Shown here: piece by piece, positions 51,896 to 62,119 of the stretch
How positions within the stretch are numbered: position 1 is the first letter of the stretch
How the letters are laid out: each line of letters starts with the position of its first letter
Source of the DNA: Micrasema longulum
Lineage: Eukaryota > Arthropoda > Insecta > Trichoptera > Brachycentridae
DNA length: 64,000 bases
Reading direction: 5' to 3'
Assembly (NCBI GenBank): GCA_022494885.1
Contig: JAGVSM010001264.1
Location: forward strand, 1-64,000
Made by a program: the position numbers and the translations under genes
Notes under the pieces: generated by a model
Seen by the model: only the letters and a program-made list of their open reading frames with translations
Database searches by the model: none
What the model was told of the DNA's origin: nothing

Positions 51896-52805
51896 GTATA
51901 CATTAAACCCATCAAAAACTGAACAACTGTGGGTGGCTTCAGCCAGACGACAGAATTCGATCCAGGATACGGCTCTACCCAATGTAGGGAGTACCGCTTT
52001 ACCCACCGTTAAACTACTGGGAGTTTTACTCAATTCTGACCTATCTCTTGACGCTCAAATTAGTAGAACGATAAGTTTATGCCTCTACCAGCTGAGACAA
52101 ATTAAATGCATACGCAAAAATTTGCCGGTTGATGCCGCCCGTCAATTAATAAATGCGTTTGTAGTGTCTAGAGTCGATTATTGTAATGGTATCTATGCAG
52201 GTCTACCAATGAACAAAATGACTCGCCTACAATCTGTATTGAATGCCGCAGCGAGACTTATTTTCGGAATCTCTAAGTTCAGTCATATCACTCCACTACT
52301 TCGGGAACTACACTGGCTACGTTTTCCACAGAGGGTCGAATACAAACTCTGTTGGCTTATGTATAAGTCACTGCACAACTCTGCTCCGGAATATCTAAGG
52401 GAACTATGCATTCCAGATGAACTAGCTGACAGGCGTCTCACGCTTAGATCAGCTACGTCTACGGCGAGAGGAAAAGTTATTATACCTCTACGCAAACAGC
52501 GCACTAAATTTGGTGAGCGCGCATTTGCGGTCGCAGGCCCTATGGCATGGAATGCTCTCCCAGCAGAGGTGCGAGGCTGTGAAAGTGAAGTGATGTTTCG
52601 GAAAAAACTTAAAACCCACTTGTTCTCTAAATCATTTGAATAAATCCGTAGCACGTGACAACAAAATTAATTATTTTAATCAAATTACAAATTTAAAGCT
52701 TCAATTAAATTAACTTAACAGTAGAATCACCATGTAAAGCGCCCTTGAGGTATTTTATTACGAAAATGGCGCTATATAAGTTATCCACAATAAATAAATA
52801 AATAA
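51890..52805 (+). mobile_element. L2-like non-LTR retrotransposon, best-preserved C-terminus
   Basis: An open frame to 52643 reads YTLNPSKTEQLWVASARR, LLGVLLNSDLSLDAQISRT, INAFVVSRVDYCNGIYAGLP, RLQSVLNAAARLIFGISKFS, ITPLLRELHWLRFPQRVEYK, LRSATSTARGKVIIPL, FGERAFAVAGPMAWNALPAE and FRKKLKTHLFSKSFE. This is the thumb and C-terminus of an L2-clade ORF2. The 3' UTR has the hairpin 'gtaaagcgcccttgaggtat' (52734) and 'aaatggcgctatataagtta' (52765), then (AAATA)n. It is 5'-truncated just downstream of the catalytic FADD. The uninterrupted frame suggests it is the youngest L2 here. Confidence 0.9.
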
Positions 52806-52857
52806 AGAATGGGTGTTATTTTCCGATATTTCTCACATTTTTAAATGTCGAAACTGT

Positions 52858-53165
52858 ATATTTATTTAATTTTACAATACGCCCAAGGGGCATTTACAAA
52901 AAATATGCAGGTAAGTATAAACATAGTAAGTAATACTTTAAAAGATAAACAACGCTTTTTGTATACATGTAGAAACAATAAAAAGCATACTGCCATGCAA
53001 AATAAAAAGTGAAACTTTACGTAGTAAAAAAAAAAAAAGGATATAAGAAAAGAAATTGAATTAAAAAGCAAATTGTAAATAACACGTAAAGAATTTAAAC
53101 AAAAAAATACATATACGTATAAAAAAATGGTATTAACAAATTATTGTTAAAAACAAATAATAAAA
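52858..53165 (-). mobile_element. Non-LTR 3' UTR, reverse strand
   Basis: Reverse complement of one block of the 30.2-30.8 kb element: 'acaatacgcccaaggggcat' (52873), 'ataaaaagcatactgccatg' (52978), 'caaattgtaaataacacgta' (53069). It has a single block where 30 kb has two. Confidence 0.65.
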
Positions 53166-53202
53166 ATTAGTTTACAGTAAGTATATATAAGATAATAACA
53201 TA

Positions 53203-53375
53203 AATGGCGGCCTCCGTGGCGTAGTGGTCAAGACGCTTGACTCACGCACGGAAGGTTCCGGGTTCGATTCGACTCGACAAATGTGATTTTTCTCAAGCCT
53301 GGGTGTTCCGTGATGTAATTCACCATTGTAATTGGGCCTCCTGGCCTGTTGTGGTGCAAAAATAAATATAAATGT
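53203..53375 (+). mobile_element. SINE-B copy 3
   Basis: The head 'ggcggcctccgtggcgtagt' (53206), A-box region, B box 'gggttcgattc' (53260-53270), then a short deletion where 'ccggtgagaacacaaaaa' stands in other copies, the body and 'ggcctgttgtggtgcaaaa' (53344). The flanks 'aacataaat' and 'aatataaat' may be the target duplication. Confidence 0.85.
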
Positions 53376-53600
53376 AAAATAATATCTGGTACACAAAAAT
53401 ATTTGATACATTTATTTCAGAAAAAGATATAAATAATAATACACATCAAAAACAGAAAAAAATGTATGAAAAAGAAAGTTTTATTACGACATTAATAATT
53501 AGTTTTAAACAGTGCATTTAAGAACGTTTTAAAATGGATAATTGTCGTATTAAAAATGTCTATATAGCAAATAAATTTGTTGGTTCATGCTATAGCCACA
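53376..53600. other. AT-rich spacer
   Basis: Nothing is recognised. Confidence 0.3.
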
Positions 53601-53811
53601 CCGAAGGAGTCAACTATCACTGAAACGAGTGTCAAACTGTATTCTTAAAGTGGTGCTTAGAAATATATGGTTTTAAATCAGTGAATCGTCGACCAATATC
53701 AGTCCCATCTCGGGAGGTCTTTTTTGAAGGCGAGATTGTACTGTTGTGGATGTTAAAATTATAAGTTAGCGGTATGCACATAACAAAAACCCTTCGAGCG
53801 CAAAGGGTTAA
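53585..53811 (-). mobile_element. Possible piggyBac-like element end
   Basis: At 53790-53807 'cccttcgagcgcaaaggg' is an imperfect palindrome ending GGG, immediately followed by TTAA (53808-53811). TTAA beside CCC...GGG ends is the mark of piggyBac superfamily termini. Reverse-strand sequence further in contains 'ctcgtttcagtgatagttga'. No second end and no transposase were found. Confidence 0.3.
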
Positions 53812-54555
53812 AGTTAATTGCAGTCCATTTACTGAAAATTGTATGAATTTCAACAAAATGTAAGTAAGTGAGAGAGACACATACCGACATTGCATCATTA
53901 TGCTGATTTCAAAGTGACTCGGTATACTTTACTTACAGAGCATTCGTAATTGGCACCGAAGCATCGCTAACTACACGCGTAGATGTTAGTACTCGAGGAG
54001 TTGATTGCGAAAGAACGGCTCTAAAATAATACAGTAAGTGGATCGATTATAATATACAATCGTCAATAAAGAAATGAATTAAGATTGTACCCAGTGGGAC
54101 GGGTCATTCTCGATTACAAACGGAAACAGATAGATTGCTTGAGAAAATTAACGCCATGACACCTCGCCAGACAAATACATAACGCAAATGACAACAAACA
54201 ACATCCGAGGCAGTTCGCAAAATGGTGAATCATGATATTCGAATAAAAAGATAAAGAAGACATTTCAAACACTCTTTTATTTTATTTAGCAGTATTATCA
54301 CCACCTTATATGCATATATGTATTTTGCGATATTTCGATTGCGCTTCGGTTACCATGTAATCCCACACCAAGTACAATAGGTTGTTTTTTTTTTGTAAAG
54401 CATTTCGTTTTTTTTTTTCATTTGTATTTTCGCTTCATATGTATTATTTATATATTTTTTTAATGTATCTGTTTATAAAACATTTGCAATAAATAAATAA
54501 AAATATTTAAAAAATCATGTTCCTTAGTGAAAATTCTTGGTTCATTGTACGTGTA
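53812..54555. other. Unassigned DNA, partly balanced composition
   Basis: 53940-54240 is less AT-rich and matches none of the repeat families seen here. No coding signal was recognised. Confidence 0.3.
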
Positions 54556-54558
54556 ATT

Positions 54559-54626
54559 TATTATACAAATAAAAGACGAGTGATATTTAAATCCACAAAT
54601 TCGTTATAACCAGTTACTTCGAGAAT
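54559..54626 (+). repeat. Third, truncated copy of the hammerhead-like foldback
   Basis: 'aaaagacgagtgatatttaa' (54571) and 'atccacaaattcg' match the left arm of the 41.5 kb element. 'ccagttacttcgagaat' replaces the stem I and core region, and the right arm is missing. It supports the element being a repeat family. Confidence 0.5.
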
Positions 54627-54724
54627 TAAAAAAAAATATATGTTGTTTCACATACGTAGTAGTTTTCATTACAGTTTAAATGTTGATAAACAATATTGTG
54701 CCATTCTCATTTACGTCATCATAA

Positions 54725-54780
54725 TACCCTTATTCACATCACATGGTGCATAAGGCATTGCATTAGAACACTCTTGCGGA
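54725..54780 (-). mobile_element. SINE-C tail fragment
   Basis: The reverse complement reads 'gcaatgccttatgcaccatg' and 'gaataagggt', matching the SINE-C distal body at 25.06-25.1 kb. Confidence 0.45.
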
Positions 54781-54929
54781 ATATCTCGATCGTTTGTTAC
54801 ATTAATTATTTTTTTCTGATCTTTGTTTTTAATTTTTTAACTTGTTCATAAATGTTTATAGTATTTTATTTTTGTTATTTCTTTATTTTTTTATTTTTTT
54901 TTATTTTTTTTTTATTATTATTTTTTTTT

Positions 54930-55096
54930 TTTGCACCACAACAGGCCAGGAAGCCCAATTACAGTGGTGAATTACATCACAGAACACCCAGGCTTAAGAA
55001 AAATCACATTTAATTTTTGTGTTCTCACCGGGAATCGAACCCGGAACCTTCCGTGTGTGAGTCAAGCGTCTTGACCACTACACCACGGAGGCCGCC
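54930..55096 (-). mobile_element. SINE-B copy 4, reverse strand, full length
   Basis: 'gggaatcgaaccc' (B box complement, 55031-55043), 'gaccactacaccacggaggc' (55073) and 'ccacaacaggccagga' (54936). It is preceded by a long T-rich tract (54850-54932), its A tail on the other strand. Confidence 0.85.
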
Positions 55097-55099
55097 ATT

Positions 55100-55812
55100 T
55101 ATTACAATGTAGTACTATAATATATTATGGTGTATATATATATATATAGTTTATATTATATTATAAATCTTTGATGGGCCGGACGTCAGAGTATAACTGC
55201 ATTTTTGTAATTTTGTGATTTATATGCGAAAATGTTCCTAGTACACGCCTGCATCGATGGTATAAACAAAACACTTCTATGACTACTCAAAACATAAATA
55301 AACAACTTTGTGCGTAATAAACTTTGTTTTTTGGCACATATAGTACAATATGGTCTCAGTAATAAAAGTAGACTCATTTCTATCATTCATTGAGTGGTAC
55401 AAATAGTATTAGTTAGTTCTAGAAGTTTAAGTACACTCTTTTCTGTCCCATCTTCAATAGTTCAAGTAGTATATCTGGAATATTTGTACTAATTACTTGA
55501 ATGCTGTTACACAAATTAAATTTTCTCAAAATAATAACCCATTTTGCAAAATATGAGTTCTGTAGCTAAATAATTGGGTTCATAATAACGTTTTTTGCTC
55601 TCCTGAAAAGTTGCATTTTTGCAGTTATACTATTGTCCGCCCATCAAAGTAAGCTCAAATGTAGCTTTAGAACAGGTATTTTTGTATCCAGTGAAGCTGC
55701 TAGGATTATTTTCTTGCAAATCAATTCAATGTCTAATACTTATTTTGTTACATTTTGTATTGCATGTATTTACTTTTAATTTTTGCCAATAAACGCCGTA
55801 CTTCGGCACTGA
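55100..55812 (+). other. AT-rich DNA ending in a non-LTR-type 3' terminus
   Basis: 55788-55812 'caataaacgccgtacttcgg' plus 'cactgaacctg' resembles the 3' end at 29.79 kb. Upstream I find no coding block. A (TA)n tract lies at 55127-55147. Confidence 0.35.
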
Positions 55813-55814
55813 AC

Positions 55815-55984
55815 CTGAAAAGTAAGGTGATCAGCCTCACGCTTCCGGTACCAGTCCGAGAACAGCGAAATATTGCAGTGTTAAACCACCTTTAAAACAA
55901 ATATTTCATGTCGGGCTGCCAGGAATCCTACTCGGGACCTCAAACATAGTAGGCGAAGGCGCCAACCACTACACCACGAGGCCA
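55815..55984 (-). mobile_element. SINE-C copy, reverse strand
   Basis: Head on the right ('accactacaccacgaggcc', 55966), a diverged B box complement ('ggaatcctactcggga', about 55921), body 'caaatatttcatgtcgggc' (55897) and 'gatcagcctcacgcttccgg' (55829). The most distal part is missing. Confidence 0.7.
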
Positions 55985-56265
55985 AGTATTATTCTCATAC
56001 ATTGAAAGCATCCACCACATACCCGGATCCGTTTTAAAGGCTAAATGTCTTTCTTCGGATTCACTCAAACAAGCGAGCATTTTTTAAATATTTTCATTAC
56101 GAATTGATTATATTTCTTCCTCTACAAACCGAATTCGGTAAGAAAAACCGAGAAAAAATATTTACATTTATATCTTTCAATGTTTCTTTCACTGTCGCCC
56201 TAAACCCCTCATCGTCTTCGTCTGCATAGTAGGGACAAGGGGAAGTATAAATATAATAAGTATAA
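55985..56265. other. Unassigned DNA
   Basis: Nothing is recognised. Confidence 0.25.
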
Positions 56266-56270
56266 ATAGA

Positions 56271-56465
56271 AACCGGATTGTGGTCCCGTGGGAGTATTGT
56301 GAACTTACGGGCCAAAGGTCCGAGGTTCAAATCCCACTCTACCACAACTCGATTTCCATTTTTCCGTCACAAGTTTTTTACGTCATAAGTTTTTTACGAC
56401 TTTTAGGAAATGGTCTGAAAATTTTAATATTTTAGTAAATAATAAGAATTCGAGTATTCCTCTTT
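56271..56465 (+). mobile_element. SINE-A copy 10
   Basis: 'ccggattgtggtcccgtggg' (56273), degenerate B box 'ggttcaaatcc' (56323-56333), 'cacaactcgatttccatttt' (56343) and a diverged body. Confidence 0.7.
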
Positions 56466-56756
56466 TATAAATAACAAAACAAATAAATCCATTCAAGCCC
56501 TTTTATGTCGACAGTGATATGAAATGTTCTCATATACAGCGTTATTACACCGCAAGACAAAAAAAATTACGAGTTTACCTGCTACCGCGCCCCTTGACTT
56601 TACTGAACCCTTTTTCTAAGAAATCCTTTATCGATACCTCTTTCTTTTGTTTAATAAATTAAGGACACTATGTGTCACCTTTCTACAATATTTACATTTT
56701 AAAATGTCTCAACAGTCTTGTTTTACCCGCGTTTGAGTGAACATAACACAACAATC

Positions 56757-57857
56757 ATGGAAAGTGCAAAGCAAATGTCGATTGCGATAAAATCCAAAAT
56801 AATCACATTGTCGCAAGAAAACATATCTAATTGTGAAATATCTCGTCGAGTTGGGTATTCAGAAGGTGCAGTGAGGTTTTTATTTAAAAAAATCCAAGAA
56901 ACTGGATCCATAGAACGGAAAAAAGGAAGTGGACGGGGGCGCGTGACATCTGCCCGAGATGATCGCTTAATAAAAAAAATTGTTATGCGCGATCGATTTT
57001 TAACGGCACCTGAAATACACGCAGAGGTGCAGTCTACCAGCACATCAACATTTTCAGTAAAAACAGTGTCCAGGCGGCTGTTGGAGCATGGTTTCCAAGC
57101 ACGGAGTCCCGCAAAGAAACCATTACTCACGGACAAAATGAAGAAGGCTAGACTGGATTGGGCGAAAGAGCACCAGAATTGGACCTTGGAGGATTGGCAA
57201 AATGTTGTTTTCTCTGATGAATCAAAATTCAACCTTTTGGTCCAGACGGCAGAAAGATAGTTCGACGAAAACGTGGGGAAAGATATCATCCGTCGTGCGT
57301 CACTCGAACCGTTAAACATTCACCCTACGTGATGATTTGGGGGTGCATGACAGCATACGGTTTAGGACCTCTAAATTTTGTACAGGGTACGATGAATGCC
57401 ATTCAGTACAAAAAAGTGTTAAAAAAACATATTATTCCAACAATCGAGGACATTACGCGGTATACCGCGGACCCAATTTTTCAGGACGATTCTGCGCCGT
57501 GCCATAGAGCCCGCACTGTGAGTACAAATATATATTTTTTTAAAATGCATTTTGTGACCACATGATAAATAATTTATTGTTTTTTTAAAGATCAATGAAT
57601 TCAAGGAGAAAATTGGCTTAAAATCGTTGACGTGGCCCGGGAATAGCCCTGATTTGAACCCGATAGAAAATTTATGGGCGATTATGAAAAAAAAAGTCAG
57701 GAAAAAAAAATCAAAAAACATTGAGGAATTAAAAAAAAACTTAATTCAAGTTTGGGAAGAAGAAATAACATCAGAAATTTTAGATTCGCTTTACACTTCT
57801 CTAAATAATAGAATTTTACATGTTATAAAAAATAAAGGTGAATTCACTAAGTACTAA
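56757..57857 (+). pseudogene. Tc1-family transposase (DD34E) with intron and one frameshift
   Basis: It starts MESAKQMSIAIKSKIITLS at 56757; an upstream TTG is not needed. The N-terminal helix-turn-helix pair (residues about 10-100) includes NISNCEISRRVGYSEGAVRF and the GSGRGRVTSARDD linker. Catalytic residues: Asp154 in FSDESKF (57216-57218), Asp245 in QDDSAPCH (57488-57490), Glu280 in SPDLNPIENLW (57666-57668). Removing the 73-bp intron gives exactly 34 residues between the last two, the Tc1 DD34E spacing. One missing T in the run at 57235-57238 shifts the frame. With it, the coding length is 343 codons including stop, the normal family size. It would cut and paste the element at TA sites in the nucleus. 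Confidence 0.9.
57518..57590 (+). other. Spliceosomal intron (73 bp) in the Tc1 transposase
   Basis: The donor GTGAGT starts at 57518 after codon Thr (ACT, phase 0). The acceptor TTTTTTTAAAG ends at 57590 before ATC. Read through, the frame meets a stop at 57563. Spliced, CHRART joins INEFKEK, the residue order of the family. Confidence 0.85.
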
Positions 57858-58284
57858 ATATTTTTAAATGTTATAAATATGTTTAAATGTAAAATACTTT
57901 AATTTAAAATAAAGCGATAAGAACCTACTTCTTAAATATGAATTAAAAAATAACATGTCTTTTATTATTCCATCACAAACACTCGACCATAAATGAACCG
58001 TTATGGGTCTCTAGGTTCGGGTAATCTGATACCTGATATATAATGGCAATTTCTAAGTACAATTCATGAGTAAGATTTTTTATTTTAACCTTGAAATAAC
58101 GAGTAGTCATCACATATGTCAAACACTATATAAAAAACTAATTAAATATCAAGAATAATTCATTATATGTCAATTTTAGTTTTTTTTTGAGAACTCGTAA
58201 ATTTATTTGTCTTGCGGTGTATTTATGAGTTATATTATGTAACCATCAAATGTTTCCTCCCATTTTATACAATAGCCATTTTAA

Positions 58285-58290
58285 AACTTA

Positions 58291-58329
<39 letters not shown>

Positions 58330-58362
58330 TCTATCCTGCCATATATATATATATATATAGTT
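58285..58362. repeat. (TA)n microsatellite, two tracts
   Basis: Two pure TA runs (58289-58328 and 58342-58360) separated by 'ctctatcctgcc'. Confidence 0.9.
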
Positions 58363-58830
58363 GGATAATTTATATAGCGCCATTTTTGTGAAAATCACCT
58401 CAAGAGCGCTGTACAATTAATAAATATTCCAGTACGTCTTGCAGCTACAGAGCGCATGGACGGTTGGGATTCTAGTTCCTCGTTTTCAATTAAGATCAAT
58501 AAAAAATTATAACAGATAGGAGCTAGATTACAGGACGTCTTGCAGCTACAGAGCGTATAGACAGTTAGAAATTTAGCTCCCATTTACACATTTTAAAAAT
58601 TGACAAATAAATTTTGTGTATTAAAAAATAATAATAACATGAATAATAAAAAGGAGTAAGATTACAACACGCCTTGCAGCTACTAAGCGCATAGACGATT
58701 GGAATTCTAGACCCCGTTTACAAAATTTAGGTATTTTAAAGTTGATTTACGAGTATGAAAGCTAGATAACCAATCATCGTGCAGCTACAAAGCGCATGGA
58801 CGAGAGGAATTCCAGCAAAGTTAAAACAAT
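58360..58830 (-). mobile_element. L2-like 3' region with four tandem units, reverse strand
   Basis: Reverse-strand hairpin 'agcgccatttttgtgaaaat' (58376) and 'cctcaagagcgctgtac'. Four units of the 'cttgcagctacagagcgcat' motif follow at about 58439, 58543, 58672 and 58774, spaced about 100-130 bp, each followed by 'ggacggttgggattctag' variants. It mirrors the 2.3-2.8 kb copy. It is non-coding. Confidence 0.7.
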
Positions 58831-58831
58831 A

Positions 58832-61235
58832 TCAATAAATTTATTTAAAAAAAAGAGTATAGTAGTAAATTGGTCAAGTGTTCATGCCAAGAAGTAAGCA
58901 ATAAAAAACTAAATAAATCAAACACTGTTTCAACTCCATGGTTAACAAAGGGAGATAGATGTCCAAAGAGAAGCTTTTGTAGACAGTAGGTAGATATCGT
59001 CGCCATGTGGCCCGCTGGCTGGTAGATAGTTTCTGGAAACGCACGTGTGTAGTACTATTATGCCTTTTGTTCCAATGACTTGGTGTCCATTTTGGTCCGG
59101 ATTATTTCGTTTTATAAGACGCAACATTCCCGTTCAAATTCACTTTTTTACATGAATATTACACAAACGCATGTATGAGCGGTTTAATTTATCATTTTGT
59201 ATATTATTAGAACGCAGATATTTGAAATATTATGTATTTATCAATAAATGTCAGTTCACTTTTAGTAGCACTGTTGTAATTTATTAATTATGGGTGTAGT
59301 GTTCTAAATAGCAAAATTTAGGTACTTTCGCGTCAAAAACTGATGCATTCTTAAACGGTTTTAAAGGATTCATATAAAATTTTATGATTTTAAGGTTACA
59401 GACGCACTATGTTTGTTAGTTGGTGTAAAGTGGACTGTAGACCCTTTTTAAATAAAATAACAGCTTGTATTTGAAAATTAACATACAGAGTATTATGTCT
59501 TCCCGTGAATTACTTTATAATGTAATTTAAACGATCTCAATAAAAACGATCGCGATAGAACGCATTCTTATAATGATATAGAGTATCCAACATAACGATT
59601 TCCGGAGACTAAATCAGATAGTTTCCACTGTTTGTTATTAATACTAATTAAAAGGGTTGTGGTTGCGGGCGCCTTATACAAGTAGAAATCGCGGGAGAAA
59701 ATACGGGAGAATGTTTGTTCATTCGACATTCTGGCAATAATTCTAGTGGAAATAGTGGTCGCTGGCATTGACATATGCCCTGGGCCCTCAAAAACGATGA
59801 CACTTCTTAACTCATGCCAAAACGCTCAGTCATGCCCAACGCGTATTTTGTCGTTGTTTGACCGCCAGCTAGGCGTTACGTTTAAAATCGAAACAAAAAT
59901 TCCTACTTGTGTCATAATAACGTGTGACAACCTTTCGGATAAACATTTTTGTTCATAAGTGATAACAAAGCTTAAAACAATTAATATTCTAATATAAATA
60001 TTATGTTTGTAAACGTCAAACTACGCCTAGTGGCGCAATTGCGAAGCTCTTAGTTACAGTGATGCACTGATAGGAATACGTTTTTGAAATTCAATAAACG
60101 TGAATTAATATTATTTTTTCGTTCCTAAAATCCAGTGAAAAGAAATAAATGAGTCAAAATTATAAGGAATTTAAGGAACGAATCCGATTGGGATCCACTA
60201 AAAACGAATGTTGATTGTTAACGTTAAAATACTAACTTTATTATGCATTAACAATGAGTATCCTTCCATTTTTGGTAGCATATGCCTGCTCGTTGAATGC
60301 AGCCCTGGTATAAATAAACAGAACTTAGTAACTATGGGTACGTTTTTGTCTCACTACTTTTTTTTATATTTTACATGTCGATGGGTCGCTGGGTACTAGA
60401 TATATCGCACACAGTGACGCCAGACGACACTTTCAGGGGAGCTTTATGCAATATGCAAACATATTCATTGGACGAGTCCGTGCGTGGCGTGGCGAGGAGC
60501 ATCCATCAAACCGAACTATGGTGCCCGAAGATTATGATATGCATTGGAATTCGCGTCAGGCCAAATAAAACCTTCAACGCGGCGCGGATAATTGCACCGT
60601 TTAAACAGATGCCCCATAAATAAACGTTACATAAAGCATCTTCACATTTACATCGCCAAATGGATCCGAGCAAATTAATTTACTACGTTTATTCCTCAAT
60701 TTTCTTTATCTACACGACGTCAATTTGTCGACCGGTGAAACGTTTTGCATACCGTTTATTGGCATCGAGAATATCTGAATTCTATAAATCGATTAATGGA
60801 GATATAAACAGGAGATTTTTCCATGACTCGGATTTACTCGAATAATGGACGCGATAATGCAACATCACACGTCGGACTGACAAAGAAATATGTTTATGTT
60901 CCCATAAAAGACACCAGTGCGAATTTTTAAAGAAAGCAATAAAAACAAAATGATGAGGAAAATAACTCAGTTAATGGCGCTCTCCATATCGCTTAACTGT
61001 AATGGTCAGGGTAAACTCATTCGAAGAAATATTTAATCGTGTGATTAAAGCGCTTTTTATGGACGACGTTACAAAAATCATCTCAAATAAATGAAGTACG
61101 CCACATTATTACTTCTAATGTTTTTATCAGTGAAAATAAGTAAGTGGAAAGACTAATTATATTAATGTTTGTATGTTAATTGTTAGCTGTGTTAAAACGG
61201 AAAATACTTACATATTAATAATAATATTAATAATA
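58832..61235. other. Repeat-poor, compositionally balanced DNA; possible regulatory or single-copy region
   Basis: This is the longest stretch without any of the window's repeat families. Sub-blocks at 59560-59960, 60370-60640 and 60880-61100 are less AT-rich and carry no TE protein similarity. Strings such as 'ccataaataaacg' (60612) and 'tttattatgcattaac' (60237) resemble homeodomain-type sites. The ORFs present (60-82 codons) have no similarity I recognise and no splice-supported structure. It could hold conserved non-coding elements, small exons or nothing. Confidence 0.35.
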
Positions 61236-61239
61236 ATAA

Positions 61240-62115
61240 TATAAATATATGGTAATCATGGTTTATTGACTAAAATTACAACTTCTTTATCTACTACATA
61301 CATACTTAGGTAATAGATTTTTCTGGATTATGTCTAGTCTGCCCAACTAGGTACAACCTGTTTTAAGGCAGACATTTTTATGCTAAAATAAACAATAACA
61401 TGACTACCCACTAGTTAATTTATTATAGAGTTATACGATATTTAAATATACCATTTATTATTTTAGAATGTTTTTGAGCAAGTTTTCCGATTAATCTCTA
61501 CCAAAATCCAGTGACCATTTTTTACAAATTTATTTCAATGAATCCGGGTCATGGTTTTACAATGTTCGGGTAACATATTGAATATTTTAGGGACCAGAAA
61601 CCTGAAATTTCTTTGCCCGAATTCAGAGTATGCGGTAGACCCCATGACCCATCCTTTAGTTTGCCTTCTGGTAGTGGGAGTGTTCCTTTTGGGATTTGGT
61701 AGAATAATTTGCTTTCACAAACATAATTATTCTAAGTAGATACATATAATTGCCTTTTATCTAATAAATCGAATTCCTCGAACAACTTGACGCTGGGGTA
61801 CCTGAAGGGCTTTTTAAAAGTTATTTTAATAATCGATTTTTGAGCAGATTCGAAAGGTTTTAATATTGATTTATTAGTGCCTCCCCATCCTATTATATCA
61901 TAAGTTATAATTGAGTTACATAAAATATAATATAGTTGTTTGAGTTTGATTAGAGATAAGACGTTACGTATCGACTTGACGATATGGGAAAGTTAAAAAA
62001 AAAAAGTGTTTTATACTCTATGTGTTCTGTCCATTCAATATATTTATCAATAGTTATTCCCAAATATTTTATATAGTGTATTTTATGGTAAGCAATTTTA
62101 CATAGATCTCAAATA
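61240..62115 (-). pseudogene. CR1-like retrotransposon, thumb and C-terminus, with 3' UTR
   Basis: Reverse frames: HYIKYLGITIDKYIEWTEHI (about 62090-62030), SIITYDIIGWGGTNKS (about 61900), KPFESAQKSIIKITFKKPFR, YPSVKLFEEFDLLDKRQLYV (about 61770), then after frameshifts RNFRFLVPKIFNMLPEHCK (about 61590). The 3' UTR continues to 61240 with the 'caacctgttttaaggcagac' hairpin shared with 18.17 kb. It is the same family as the split relic at 18.0-19.5 kb and is broken by several frameshifts. The YADD core is absent. Confidence 0.75.
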
Positions 62116-62119
62116 AATT

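Larger units (their letters stand above)
56548..58219 (+). mobile_element. Tc1-like DNA transposon, structurally complete
   Basis: Terminal inverted repeats of about 30 bp: 'caccgcaagacaaaaaaaat' at 56548, mirrored from 58219 ('caccgcaagacaaataaatt'), with about two mismatches. TA dinucleotides flank both ends (56546-56547 and 58220-58221). At 1672 bp the element holds one transposase gene with an intron. It sits in AT-rich DNA between SINE-A copy 10 and a reverse L2 end. Only one base change separates the gene from an open frame, so it is among the youngest insertions in the window. Confidence 0.92.

Noticed and set aside
52283..52654. 123-codon reverse-strand ORF over the L2 frame
   Set aside because: It is a shadow of the L2 C-terminal coding frame on the opposite strand.
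56723..57319. 198-codon reverse-strand ORF
   Set aside because: It is a shadow on the opposite strand of the Tc1 transposase gene.
60375..60623. 82-codon ORF in the repeat-poor block as a host exon
   Set aside because: Composition is coding-like, but I recognise no domain and no splice sites clearly frame it, so it is left as unassigned.
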